Assembly: GCA_002323995.1 (NCBI GenBank)
Contig: DCQY01000011.1
Location: 1-14,493, forward strand
DNA from: Akkermansiaceae bacterium UBA1506
GTDB lineage: Bacteria; Verrucomicrobiota; Verrucomicrobiia; Verrucomicrobiales; DEV007
Length of the DNA: 14,493 bases
Reading direction: 5' to 3'
Below are positions 1-6,293 of the stretch, piece after piece. The translations under genes and the position numbers were made by a program. Under the pieces are notes generated by a model that saw only the letters and a list, made by a program, of their open reading frames with translations, was not told the origin of the DNA and made no database searches. How positions within the stretch are numbered: the stretch's first letter is position 1; each line of letters starts with the position of its first letter.

Positions 1-195
1 GGTCGCAGCCTTCTTGGTCGCAGCGGCTTTTACCTCCTCTTCAGCGTCAGCTGCAACGGCGACTTTTTTCGCAGGAGCCTTCTTAGACGCGGACTTCTTG
101 CTCAGCGCGATCTTGGCTTTCACTGCCTCCTTCTTGCGCTTCACATAATTGGCGCGGCGGCGACGCTTCTCGACTTTGTTGTGCTGCTTACCCAT
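1..195 (-). CDS. Small Lys/Ala-rich basic protein, C-terminal end beyond window
   Basis: The minus strand is open from an ATG at 195 to the left edge, giving 65 residues without a stop, so the C-terminus is missing. The protein starts MGKQHNKVEKRRRR and continues with a strongly basic stretch to about residue 28. It then becomes a low-complexity Lys/Ala/Ser tail with repeats such as SKKSASKKAPAKK, interrupted by one acidic patch (EEE). The tail resembles bacterial histone-H1-like or ribosome-associated basic tails, so nucleic acid binding is inferred. The N-terminal module reminds me of short conserved basic proteins in Verrucomicrobiota, but that is memory and unverified. No Shine-Dalgarno is visible. 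A hairpin with a T tract ends 3 bases before the ATG. The coding assignment is fairly secure from the composition and phase; the function is unknown. Confidence 0.7.
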   Translation of the reverse strand, partial: MGKQHNKVEKRRRRANYVKRKKEAVKAKIALSKKSASKKAPAKKVAVAADAEEEVKAAATKKAAT

Positions 196-198
196 AGT

Positions 199-221
199 AA
201 AAAGACCCGCTTTCCTGCGGG
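199..221 (-). terminator. Hairpin plus T tract directly upstream of the small basic gene
   Basis: On the minus strand, CCCGC (221-217), a 6-base loop AGGAAA and GCGGG (210-206) form a GC-only 5-bp stem followed by TCTTTTT (205-199). This has the form of an intrinsic terminator. It lies only 3 bases before the start codon at 195, so it may act as an attenuator or a translational hairpin for that gene rather than a simple operon end. Confidence 0.5.
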
Positions 222-238
222 GGCGCCAATTAAGGGGC

Positions 239-260
239 AAAAAACCGCCTAGGCAAGCGG
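239..260 (-). terminator. Candidate intrinsic terminator after the nucleotidyltransferase gene
   Basis: On the minus strand, CCGC (260-257), the loop TTGCCTAG and GCGG (248-245) are followed by six T (244-239). It sits 26 bases after the stop codon of the nucleotidyltransferase gene and would end the regulator-aminotransferase-nucleotidyltransferase transcript. The 4-bp stem is short, so efficiency is uncertain. Confidence 0.5.
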
Positions 261-285
261 AAATCCCGTTAAGCCAAGGGGAAAC

Positions 286-993
286 TCAAGAGTTAAGCTC
301 TTCGAGAACATCCGGATCACGGACGTCAGCCCAGTCACCAGATAGTTCAACCGCTTCGAGTTTTAATCCATCGTCAACCTGTGCCTTGATAGCGTCAGTC
401 AGTTCATACTCTCCACGCGGCGACAGTTCAAGTTTTGCGGTGTAATCAAAAATGGTCGGAGAAAAAACGTAGATCCCGGCGTTGTAGTAGGGGCTGGTCG
501 GCGCATCCTCACCACCCTTTTCGATCAAGTCAGTTACGAGACCGTCTTCAATAAAAACAGCACCACCTTTTCGGACATCTTCGTTGATCTTAACAGTGAG
601 TTTTCCGTCGAAACCAGCAATATTAACGAGTGGTGCGTAACTCTCCTCCGGCACCAAAATATCTCCGTAGCTCAGCAGAAACGGGTCGTCAGCGGCGAAA
701 TCTTTGGCCAGTTCGACAACCTTACCAGTCCCGTCTTGAATCACCTGCTCGACGTAGGAAACCCGGCAACCAAAACCCTCCCCATCACCAAAGTGGTCAA
801 TAATGGTCTCCTTACGGTAACCAACAACGATCATGACTTCGCTGATACCATTGGCAACAAGACCACGCAGAATTCTCTCAAGGATCGGCATCCCTTTAAC
901 CCTCATCATTGGCTTGGGAATATCGTCGGTGAGGTTGCCCATGCGGGTGCCACGTCCAGCAGCGAGGATAACAGCTTTCGTAAGGTAGGTCAT
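286..993 (-). CDS. Sugar-phosphate nucleotidyltransferase (GlmU/RfbA-type N-terminal fold)
   Basis: A 235-residue NTP transferase that would join a nucleoside monophosphate to a sugar-1-phosphate or similar phosphorylated substrate, releasing pyrophosphate. The nucleotide-binding signature is at the N-terminus (AVILAAGRGTRM, residues 7-18), followed by the substrate/phosphate contact motif IPKP (25-28), a GD pair at 110-111 that normally binds Mg, and YYNAGIYVF in the C-terminal half. There is no left-handed beta-helix or acyltransferase domain, so it is not full GlmU; the length suits MurU-like or single-domain thymidylyl/cytidylyltransferases. The substrate cannot be told from sequence. The ATG at 993 was chosen because the Rossmann strand begins 6 residues later; longer readings run into the upstream gene. 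It lies 13 bases after the aminotransferase stop, so the two are probably cotranscribed. Confidence 0.88.
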   Translation of the reverse strand: MTYLTKAVILAAGRGTRMGNLTDDIPKPMMRVKGMPILERILRGLVANGISEVMIVVGYRKETIIDHFGDGEGFGCRVSYVEQVIQDGTGKVVELAKDFAADDPFLLSYGDILVPEESYAPLVNIAGFDGKLTVKINEDVRKGGAVFIEDGLVTDLIEKGGEDAPTSPYYNAGIYVFSPTIFDYTAKLELSPRGEYELTDAIKAQVDDGLKLEAVELSGDWADVRDPDVLEELNS

Positions 994-1006
994 CGTTTGG
1001 AAGAGG

Positions 1007-2200
1007 TCAGGATTGGAGACGGCCCACGAAAGCTTCAATCCGATCGAGCGCAATTTCGAGTTGATCATATCCCGTCGCATAACAGGCGCGAACACAACCT
1101 TGACCAGCTGCACCGAAGGCGTCTCCGGGCACGACCGCCACACTCTCCTCTTCAAGAAGTCGCAGGGCAAACTCCTTGCTGCTGAGACCAAACTTCCGAA
1201 TGTCAGGAAAAAGGTAGAAAGCTCCACCCGGGGCAAAACAGGGAACACCCATCTCTCTGAGCCGTTTCAACATAAGATTGCGGCGGCGGGCATAGGCCTT
1301 TCGCATTTTCTCCACTTCGGCAGCACCATTTTTAAGAGCTTCCAGCGCCGCGTTCTGGCTCATGATGGGAGCACAAAGCATGGAATACTGGTGGATCTTC
1401 ATCATCGCCTCGGTGAGGACTTGAGGTGCGCAGGAATAACCAAGTCGAAACCCTGTCATGGCAAATGCCTTCGAAAAACCGTGCAGCAGAATAGTGCGTT
1501 CCTTCATGCCCGGCAGGCTGGCAATCGAGGTGTGGTGACCAATTTTCATGCCTGAATCCTCGCCGTAGAGCAACTCAGAATAGATCTCGTCACTGATGAC
1601 AATGAGATCATGCTCAATCGCCAATTGGGCGATTTTTTTCAATTCATCAAGCGGTTCCACTGCTCCAGTCGGATTCGTAGGGAAATTTAAGAGCAGAAGT
1701 CGGGTGCGATCTGTGATCTTCGCGGCTACGTCCTCAGCTTTAAGCACGAACTCGTCTTCCACTTTCGTTTCCACGGGGACTGCGACGCCATATGCCATGG
1801 CGATACTCGGACTGTAGCTGACGTAACAGGGCTCGTGATAAATCACCTCATCACCGGGATTGAGCAGGGCACGGCAGGCGAGATCCAGAGCTTCAGATAC
1901 ACCAACAGTAATGAGAATCTCTGTTTTCGGATCGTAATTAACTCCAAACTGCTGATCGACGTATTCCGAAATTTCTTCGCGAAGAGAAAGTAAGCCAAGA
2001 TTTGAAGTATAGCTGGTATGCCCTTTCTCCAGTGAATAGATCGCTGCCTCTCGGATATGCCATGGAGCCGAAAAGTCGGGTTCACCGACACCCAAAGAAA
2101 TGACGTCGTCTCTTCCGAGGACAAGCTCAAAGAAATCCCGGATGCCCGATCGCGGCAGGTTATTCACCTGAGTTGCAATACGCTCTTCAAGAGGCTTCAT
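1007..2200 (-). CDS. PLP-dependent aminotransferase, class I/II (AspC/PatA/AlaT type)
   Basis: A 397-residue fold-type I aminotransferase transferring an amino group between an amino acid and a 2-oxo acid in the cytoplasm. Visible signatures are NFPTNPTG (172-179, with the cofactor-ring Asn), SDEIYSELLY (203-212, Asp204 for the pyridine nitrogen), SKAFAMTGFRLGY with the PLP Schiff-base lysine at Lys244, and Arg371 in CVRACYA, the usual substrate carboxylate anchor. Length is normal for the family. It follows an Lrp/AsnC regulator by 27 bases, as in the Bacillus alaR-alaT (yugG-yugH) pair, which makes an alanine- or aspartate-type aminotransferase under amino-acid control likely. Exact substrate specificity is inference. 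No Shine-Dalgarno is seen before the ATG. Confidence 0.93.
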   Translation of the reverse strand: MKPLEERIATQVNNLPRSGIRDFFELVLGRDDVISLGVGEPDFSAPWHIREAAIYSLEKGHTSYTSNLGLLSLREEISEYVDQQFGVNYDPKTEILITVGVSEALDLACRALLNPGDEVIYHEPCYVSYSPSIAMAYGVAVPVETKVEDEFVLKAEDVAAKITDRTRLLLLNFPTNPTGAVEPLDELKKIAQLAIEHDLIVISDEIYSELLYGEDSGMKIGHHTSIASLPGMKERTILLHGFSKAFAMTGFRLGYSCAPQVLTEAMMKIHQYSMLCAPIMSQNAALEALKNGAAEVEKMRKAYARRRNLMLKRLREMGVPCFAPGGAFYLFPDIRKFGLSSKEFALRLLEEESVAVVPGDAFGAAGQGCVRACYATGYDQLEIALDRIEAFVGRLQS

Positions 2201-2227
2201 CGAAACAGTTGGTATGCTAGAAACAGT

Positions 2228-2707
2228 TTATGGGGTCACTGGAAGACGCTCATCCTCATGGAGGTCTGAAGCCTCAAAACCACTCTGCTTGTAAACTTTG
2301 AGCTGAAAGTGAGTCGCCGTGGAAATGACCCCATCAAGAGTACTGAGTTTTTCGCTGACGAATCGAGCAACTTCACGAAGGTCTTCTCCCTCCACGATTA
2401 CGGCAAGGTCATAGCCCCCACTCATAAGGTAGCAACTCGTCACCTGGCCAAACTTTGCAATCCGCCGGGCCATGTGATCAAAGCCGCCATCACGTTCCGG
2501 TGTAAGCTTCACTTCAATCAAAGCAGAGACATGATGATCCCCAATTTTTTCCTGATCAATCACTGCATGAAATCCAAGAATGGCTCCATCCTTCACTAAA
2601 GAATCCAGCATATCGGTGACATCTGCTTCCGTTCTCCCGAGGCGCTCAGCCATTTGGGAAGTCGAAAGTCGGGCATCTTTCTGTAGTAGTTCTAAGAGGG
2701 CATTCAT
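2228..2707 (-). CDS. Lrp/AsnC family transcriptional regulator
   Basis: A 159-residue regulator with an N-terminal winged helix-turn-helix (roughly residues 1-50; LSTSQMAERLGRTEADVTDML is the HTH region). A C-terminal RAM/ligand-binding alpha-beta domain follows (about 60-145; GQVTSCYLMSGGYDLAVIVE is the characteristic strand-turn-strand with the GxYDL motif). Family members form dimers to octamers, bind amino acids and usually regulate themselves and adjacent amino-acid genes. The next gene downstream is an aminotransferase, an expected target. An imperfect palindrome and promoter-like boxes lie just upstream (2747-2794), consistent with autoregulation. The N-terminus is slightly shorter than in Lrp itself, which is common in the YugG-like subgroup. 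Confidence 0.92.
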   Translation of the reverse strand: MNALLELLQKDARLSTSQMAERLGRTEADVTDMLDSLVKDGAILGFHAVIDQEKIGDHHVSALIEVKLTPERDGGFDHMARRIAKFGQVTSCYLMSGGYDLAVIVEGEDLREVARFVSEKLSTLDGVISTATHFQLKVYKQSGFEASDLHEDERLPVTP

Positions 2708-2746
2708 ACGTTTTTAGTTATCTGGTTTCCTCGAAAGAAAAGTCGC

Positions 2747-2764
2747 AAGTGATCACCGACACTT
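2747..2764. promoter_or_regulatory. Candidate operator for the Lrp/AsnC regulator
   Basis: AAGTG (2747-2751) and CACTT (2760-2764) are inverted arms around 8 bases, and an 8-bp perfect palindrome GTGATCAC overlaps at 2749-2756. The site would cover the predicted start point of the regulator transcript. A dyad of this size suits Lrp/AsnC dimers, but it could also be chance. Confidence 0.35.
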
Positions 2765-2765
2765 T

Positions 2766-2794
2766 TTTATCTAAAATGAATTACGAGCGAGCAA
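2766..2794 (-). promoter_or_regulatory. Candidate sigma-70-like promoter for the regulator-aminotransferase operon
   Basis: On the minus strand, TTGCTC (2794-2789) and GATAAA (2771-2766) are separated by 17 bases, giving a reasonable -35/-10 pair. The -35 box abuts the stop codon of the phosphofructokinase gene. The leader to the ATG at 2707 would be about 50 bases. Confidence 0.35.
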
Positions 2795-3868
2795 TCAATT
2801 ACCAAAGCAGATTCCGACAGCCTTCGCCGACTCAACCACTTCGCCTTCCGGATCGACGAGGTTGAGTTCCCTGACCGCTTCCTCAATGGGAACCGATCCA
2901 ACGTGATACTGCTGGTAGCTGACCATACGTCCAAATCGCTTTTCTTCTATCAGTTTCACGGCTTTTACGCCGAATCGAGTTCCGAGAACGCGGTCGAGTG
3001 AAGTTGGGCTACCGCCACGCTGCAAGTGCCCCAAGGTAGTGCAACGTGTCTCCTTGCCGGTCAATACCGCGAGTTGTTCTGCCACTACGTCCCCCATTCC
3101 GCCCAGACGTGATTCCCCATCTTCATTGGTTTGCTCATACCGCTGAGTCCCCCCAACCGGGGCAGCCCCCTCCGCGACTACTACGAGAGAATGGAAAAAA
3201 CCATCCTCATCTCGCTGGCGAATCGTTTCGGCCACTTTCTCGAGTTCGAAGGGGATTTCGGGAATCAAAATCGAACAGGCGCCACCGCCTATGCCCCCAT
3301 ATAGGGCGATCCAGCCTGCGTGGCGCCCCATCACTTCAAGGACCATGACGCGCTTGTGGCTCTCGGCTGTTGTTTGAAGTCGGTCTAGAGCATCCACAAC
3401 AGAGTGGCAGGCCGAATCAAAGCCAAATGTCATCGCTGTTGCCGCAAGATCGTTATCAATCGTCTTGGGAACACCCACCACGGGAAAGCCAGCTTCAAAA
3501 AACTGCTGGGCTGTCGAAAGTGATCCATCCCCACCCACGCAGATTAGAGCCTCAATTGCCAATTGGTTGAGCGTTTCAATCGCTTCATCCATCAGTTGCT
3601 TTGGAATTTCGCGGATGCCTCCCTCCCCTACCTTCGAAGTGAAGTTTCCCTTGTTACTGGAGCCTAGGATGGTACCTCCCAACTTCAGGATACCTTCAGT
3701 TTTTTCTACCTTTAATACCTTATAGTCTCCGGGAGAAAGCAGGCCCTCATATCCTTGTTTAAAGCCATAAACTTCCCAGCCTTTTTGAGAAGCGGCTCCC
3801 ACGACCCCATGGGTCACTGCATTCAATCCAGGGCAATCACCCCCGCCATTCAACAAACCAATCCTCAT
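2795..3868 (-). CDS. pfkA: 6-phosphofructokinase (group III/mixed type, probably ATP-dependent)
   Basis: A 357-residue PFK that phosphorylates fructose 6-phosphate in glycolysis. The N-terminal phosphoryl-donor loop is GGGDCPGLNAV (8-18). GGDGS (112-116) carries Gly115, equivalent to E. coli Gly104 and typical of ATP use. PKTIDND (134-140) carries Lys135 at the E. coli Gly124 position, a residue typical of PPi enzymes and of actinobacterial-type group III PFKs. Catalytic Asp138 and the substrate loop MGRHAG (180-185) are intact, and HLQRGG (281-286) is present. The whole set sits at a constant +11 offset from E. coli PfkA numbering. The combination Gly+Lys is known in ATP-dependent Streptomyces-type enzymes, so ATP is favoured over PPi. 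It lies 15 bases after the carboxypeptidase gene and probably shares its transcript. Confidence 0.93.
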   Translation of the reverse strand: MRIGLLNGGGDCPGLNAVTHGVVGAASQKGWEVYGFKQGYEGLLSPGDYKVLKVEKTEGILKLGGTILGSSNKGNFTSKVGEGGIREIPKQLMDEAIETLNQLAIEALICVGGDGSLSTAQQFFEAGFPVVGVPKTIDNDLAATAMTFGFDSACHSVVDALDRLQTTAESHKRVMVLEVMGRHAGWIALYGGIGGGACSILIPEIPFELEKVAETIRQRDEDGFFHSLVVVAEGAAPVGGTQRYEQTNEDGESRLGGMGDVVAEQLAVLTGKETRCTTLGHLQRGGSPTSLDRVLGTRFGVKAVKLIEEKRFGRMVSYQQYHVGSVPIEEAVRELNLVDPEGEVVESAKAVGICFGN

Positions 3869-3883
3869 GTTGCGAACAGAGAC

Positions 3884-4792
3884 CTAATTTGGGGCGATTA
3901 GCAAGCTTCGGTTTGTCTCAGGAGCCCCTTCTTCTCTCGACTTTCGGTAAACTTCCCAACCTCGATTCAGCAACAAGACCGTTTCACGAAACCGATCTTC
4001 AGCATTTAAAACCACACTAACAAGACGCCCTGATCCGGAAACCTCCGAGACGGCTGTCGCCATTAGGCAGGGGCCGGATCGTCTCGTTGTGCCGGTTTTG
4101 ACCCCATCAATTCCTCTGGAACCGACCAACTGATTTGTGTTCTTAATTGTCATATTTCGCCCCCTTCCTCTTCTCGTGACCTTAATCGTCGCCTCTGACT
4201 CTCTGCAAAGAGCCAGAAATTGGGGGTGTTTAATCGCCTCGATAGCTAACATGGCCATATCAGCAGCGGTCGACTCCCCAAGGTCAGATCCCTCATCCAG
4301 TCCATGAGGATTCACGAAGCGAGTATCACTCAACCGCAGTGCCGCAGCCTCGTGATTCATTTTGGCGACGAATCGACTTACGGCCCCGCTTTCACTTGCT
4401 TCTTTGCGAAGGCGACTACCAACAAATTCAGCGATTGCATATGCTGAAGTATTATCCGAAGCCATCATCGCTGCCAGCATAGCCGACCGGAGACTGAGGC
4501 AGTCTCCTTCCTCAAATTTGAGGGGATTAACACCTCCCGAGACAGCCTCAGCACTTACCACAATTTCGACCTCATCGGTGGCCTTATTCTCATCCAACCA
4601 CTTTAAAGTGACGAGAATAGTGGCTACCTTGGTTAAACTCGCGACCTGTCTTTTTTCGTCGGGATTGTCGGAAAGCAACACAATACCAGTTTCAACATCT
4701 ACCACGATTGAGCTTTCAGCTGCGAGGCCTGCCATCATACTTCCAGTCCAGATAAGCGAGAAAAAAAGGCTAAATACAATGTTCGAACGCAT
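3884..4792 (-). CDS. D-alanyl-D-alanine carboxypeptidase (PBP5/6-like, serine-type)
   Basis: A 302-residue exported low-molecular-weight penicillin-binding protein that trims the terminal D-Ala from peptidoglycan pentapeptides in the periplasm. From the ATG at 4792 it has an N-terminal signal peptide (MRSNIVFSLFFSLIWTGSMM, then a probable cleavage near AGLAA). The three active-site motifs follow: S52-L-T-K55 (nucleophile Ser), S112-D-N114 and K232-T-G-T. It ends soon after the catalytic domain. It lacks the long C-terminal beta domain and amphipathic anchor of E. coli DacA, so it may be soluble periplasmic. A TTG at 4843 would add 17 residues in phase. ATG 4792 is preferred because the signal peptide begins there, although AAAAGG abuts the ATG with no spacing. 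Confidence 0.9.
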   Translation of the reverse strand: MRSNIVFSLFFSLIWTGSMMAGLAAESSIVVDVETGIVLLSDNPDEKRQVASLTKVATILVTLKWLDENKATDEVEIVVSAEAVSGGVNPLKFEEGDCLSLRSAMLAAMMASDNTSAYAIAEFVGSRLRKEASESGAVSRFVAKMNHEAAALRLSDTRFVNPHGLDEGSDLGESTAADMAMLAIEAIKHPQFLALCRESEATIKVTRRGRGRNMTIKNTNQLVGSRGIDGVKTGTTRRSGPCLMATAVSEVSGSGRLVSVVLNAEDRFRETVLLLNRGWEVYRKSREEGAPETNRSLLIAPN

Positions 4793-5081
4793 CCTTTTAA
4801 AGATGCACGCCCAACCTGAATGCGCTCTAGAAAAAACGAACAAAAATCAATAAATTGGTAGGCGGGACCACCCTTCATATTGTCATTTCAGAATCACGCC
4901 ACGGCTTGGTCTTTTGGATATTGATCGTATCTTCTGTTCACATTATTTACTTTTACCCGGGTTCCAGAAGTAACGCGCAGAAATTTATATGCCGACAAAC
5001 GTTTGTGATCCCAAAGTCGCAAAACATCCCAGCAGATCTGGCCGCAGACAGGCTCTTTTGATAATTCGACAATCTCTCGAT
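4793..5081. other. Divergent intergenic region
   Basis: This stretch separates the carboxypeptidase gene (minus) from a membrane protein gene (plus) and probably holds both promoters. I see promoter-like boxes for the plus direction (4906-4949), a short palindrome ACCCGGGT (4955-4962) and a loose inverted repeat CTTCTG/CAGAAG (4931-4936 with 4965-4970). Short open readings on both strands here have no recognisable protein character. No RNA gene is recognised. Confidence 0.5.
4906..4949 (+). promoter_or_regulatory. Candidate promoter(s) for the multi-pass membrane protein gene
   Basis: Two overlapping pairs are possible: TTGGTC (4906-4911) with TATCTT (4928-4933), spacing 16, and TTGATC (4921-4926) with TATTTA (4944-4949), spacing 17. 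The first uses the same -10 word and following bases (TATCTTCTG) as the aminomutase candidate at 7101. Matches are partial, so this is tentative. Confidence 0.27.
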
Positions 5082-5657
5082 ATGAAATTCCGTTCAATCC
5101 TATCCATCGCTTTGTTTACATTGGTCGCCTTGCTTGGCTACGCAGTCTGGGCATTCGGAAGTTCACTCTTCAGTTCGGAACCTGCCATGTACGCAGGCTG
5201 CGCCCTTGCCTTTCTCGGTCTTGGAGGTCCAGCGTTGCTGCCTGATTCAGGGGATACCGGTGGCAGGCACATTCGCTTTTGTCTGTCTTTTTCACTGGCG
5301 TTTTTGGTCTATGCATTTTTCTGGTCAGTGAGCTGGTTTTCTCTCCCTACCACATTTGGAGAAATCATCGGTTCCAGCATCGGGTTGGCGGGATTTGCAC
5401 TGGTCTACCGCGGCATAATGGGCTACCGAGTACCGATCACCACGGCTACCGCCACACTATTTTTATGGCATAGCGTTGGTTACTACGCGGGAGACTTTCT
5501 TTACGCAGCAATTCAGGGGCGAGGCCCCGCTGCCATGTCGCTCGACTGGGAACCAACAAAGATTAGGCATACCGCCCGTCTCTCGTGGGGCCTCTGCTAC
5601 GGCGTGGGCTTAGGGTTAGGAATCAACCGTTTCCTTCATTTGTCGCGCCAAAGCTGA
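5082..5657 (+). CDS. Unrecognised multi-pass membrane protein (about 6 TM segments)
   Basis: A 191-residue protein that I do not recognise. From the ATG at 5082 it has about six hydrophobic segments: SILSIALFTLVALLGYAVWAF near the N-terminus, AMYAGCALAFLGLGG, FCLSFSLAFLVYAFFW, IIGSSIGLAGFALVY, ATATLFLWHSVGYYAGDFLY and LCYGVGLGLGINRF. Only short loops lie between them, apart from one of about 20 residues before the last segment. No catalytic motif or soluble domain is seen. An in-phase ATG at 4989 would add 31 polar and basic residues with no clear function. The 5082 start is preferred because it places the first membrane segment right at the N-terminus. Its last 22 bases overlap the end of the convergent Nudix-like gene. 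It may be an inner-membrane protein; no role can be inferred. Confidence 0.7.
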   Translation: MKFRSILSIALFTLVALLGYAVWAFGSSLFSSEPAMYAGCALAFLGLGGPALLPDSGDTGGRHIRFCLSFSLAFLVYAFFWSVSWFSLPTTFGEIIGSSIGLAGFALVYRGIMGYRVPITTATATLFLWHSVGYYAGDFLYAAIQGRGPAAMSLDWEPTKIRHTARLSWGLCYGVGLGLGINRFLHLSRQS

Positions 5658-6259
5658 CGCAACCCCTCCACACAAATTTGTGACCAAGTCTCCAACTCAT
5701 CGTGTTTCGCTTCAAGTTCTTCCAAAGTAAGAAACTGAAGATCTACGATATTGTCTTCACCTGACGTGACCTGATCTGACTCGAGGGTAAACAAGTGAAC
5801 AACGCCAAGATGGACCTGGCCCACCTCGTTGCTGTCATCATTGATCAGACCTAGAATTTCTTGGGTATAGCCACCCGTAAGATTCAGTTCCTCATCGATC
5901 TCACGTTCGACACCGTTGGTGTAGGTATCTTTATCAAGTGATGAAGCCGCAAAATCGACATCGTTAATATGTCCGCCGATTCCAATAGAACCTTTGGAAG
6001 CGAGCCGCTTTTCGCCTGACCCCCCACCACGGACGTAATGAAGAAATTTATTTTCGAATCGAAAAATAGCGTAAGGGATGATTTGTTTGTGAGACGGGTC
6101 ATCTTCGGCAAGGTCCCGCTGCAAAAAACGGTTATTGGCCGGATCAAGCATAGATGGGAGATATTTCCCGGGCTCAAGTGAAATGCCTTCGAAGGCTCCC
6201 AGTTGGTCGAATAGCTGACGGGAAATCACCAATACATTCTCATCCTCGTATTTGCTCAT
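5636..6259 (-). CDS. Nudix-like predicted phosphoesterase (COG4112/MutT-related)
   Basis: A 207-residue cytoplasmic protein resembling the MutT-related 'predicted phosphoesterase' group. A Nudix-type core is visible: SIGIGGHIN (91-99) forms the strand before the box, and GVEREIDEEL (116-125) carries the R-E-x-x-E-E metal-binding part (Arg119, Glu120, Glu123, Glu124). Compared with the canonical 23-residue box there is an insertion between the GGH turn and the R-E-x-x-E-E helix. The upstream Glu and the late Gly are not at standard positions. Hydrolysis of a nucleoside-diphosphate-linked compound is therefore likely but the substrate is unknown. The first 60 residues are a separate N-terminal part (LVISRQLFDQLG). 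The gene starts 34 bases after the SufR-like regulator gene and is probably in its transcript. Confidence 0.72.
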   Translation of the reverse strand: MSKYEDENVLVISRQLFDQLGAFEGISLEPGKYLPSMLDPANNRFLQRDLAEDDPSHKQIIPYAIFRFENKFLHYVRGGGSGEKRLASKGSIGIGGHINDVDFAASSLDKDTYTNGVEREIDEELNLTGGYTQEILGLINDDSNEVGQVHLGVVHLFTLESDQVTSGEDNIVDLQFLTLEELEAKHDELETWSQICVEGLRQLWRDK

Positions 6260-6293
6260 ATCGACTTACTTTTAGAGGTTGAGGAAACGGACA

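Noticed and set aside
149..445. Plus-strand reading of about 98 codons over the hairpin region
   Set aside because: Lies antisense to the small basic gene and nucleotidyltransferase and has a low-complexity Arg/Ser composition typical of a shadow frame.
286..2200. Idea that the nucleotidyltransferase-aminotransferase pair is a phosphonate (PntC/AEP transaminase) module
   Set aside because: The aminotransferase is of the AspC/PatA type, not the AEP transaminase type, and no phosphonate gene (mutase, decarboxylase) is present.
4955..4962. ACCCGGGT palindrome as an operator
   Set aside because: Only 8 bases, no extension of the symmetry and no supporting context.
4855..5097. Two short open readings on opposite strands in the divergent intergenic region
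   Set aside because: No protein-like composition, no recognisable domain and no plausible start context; they overlap candidate promoters.
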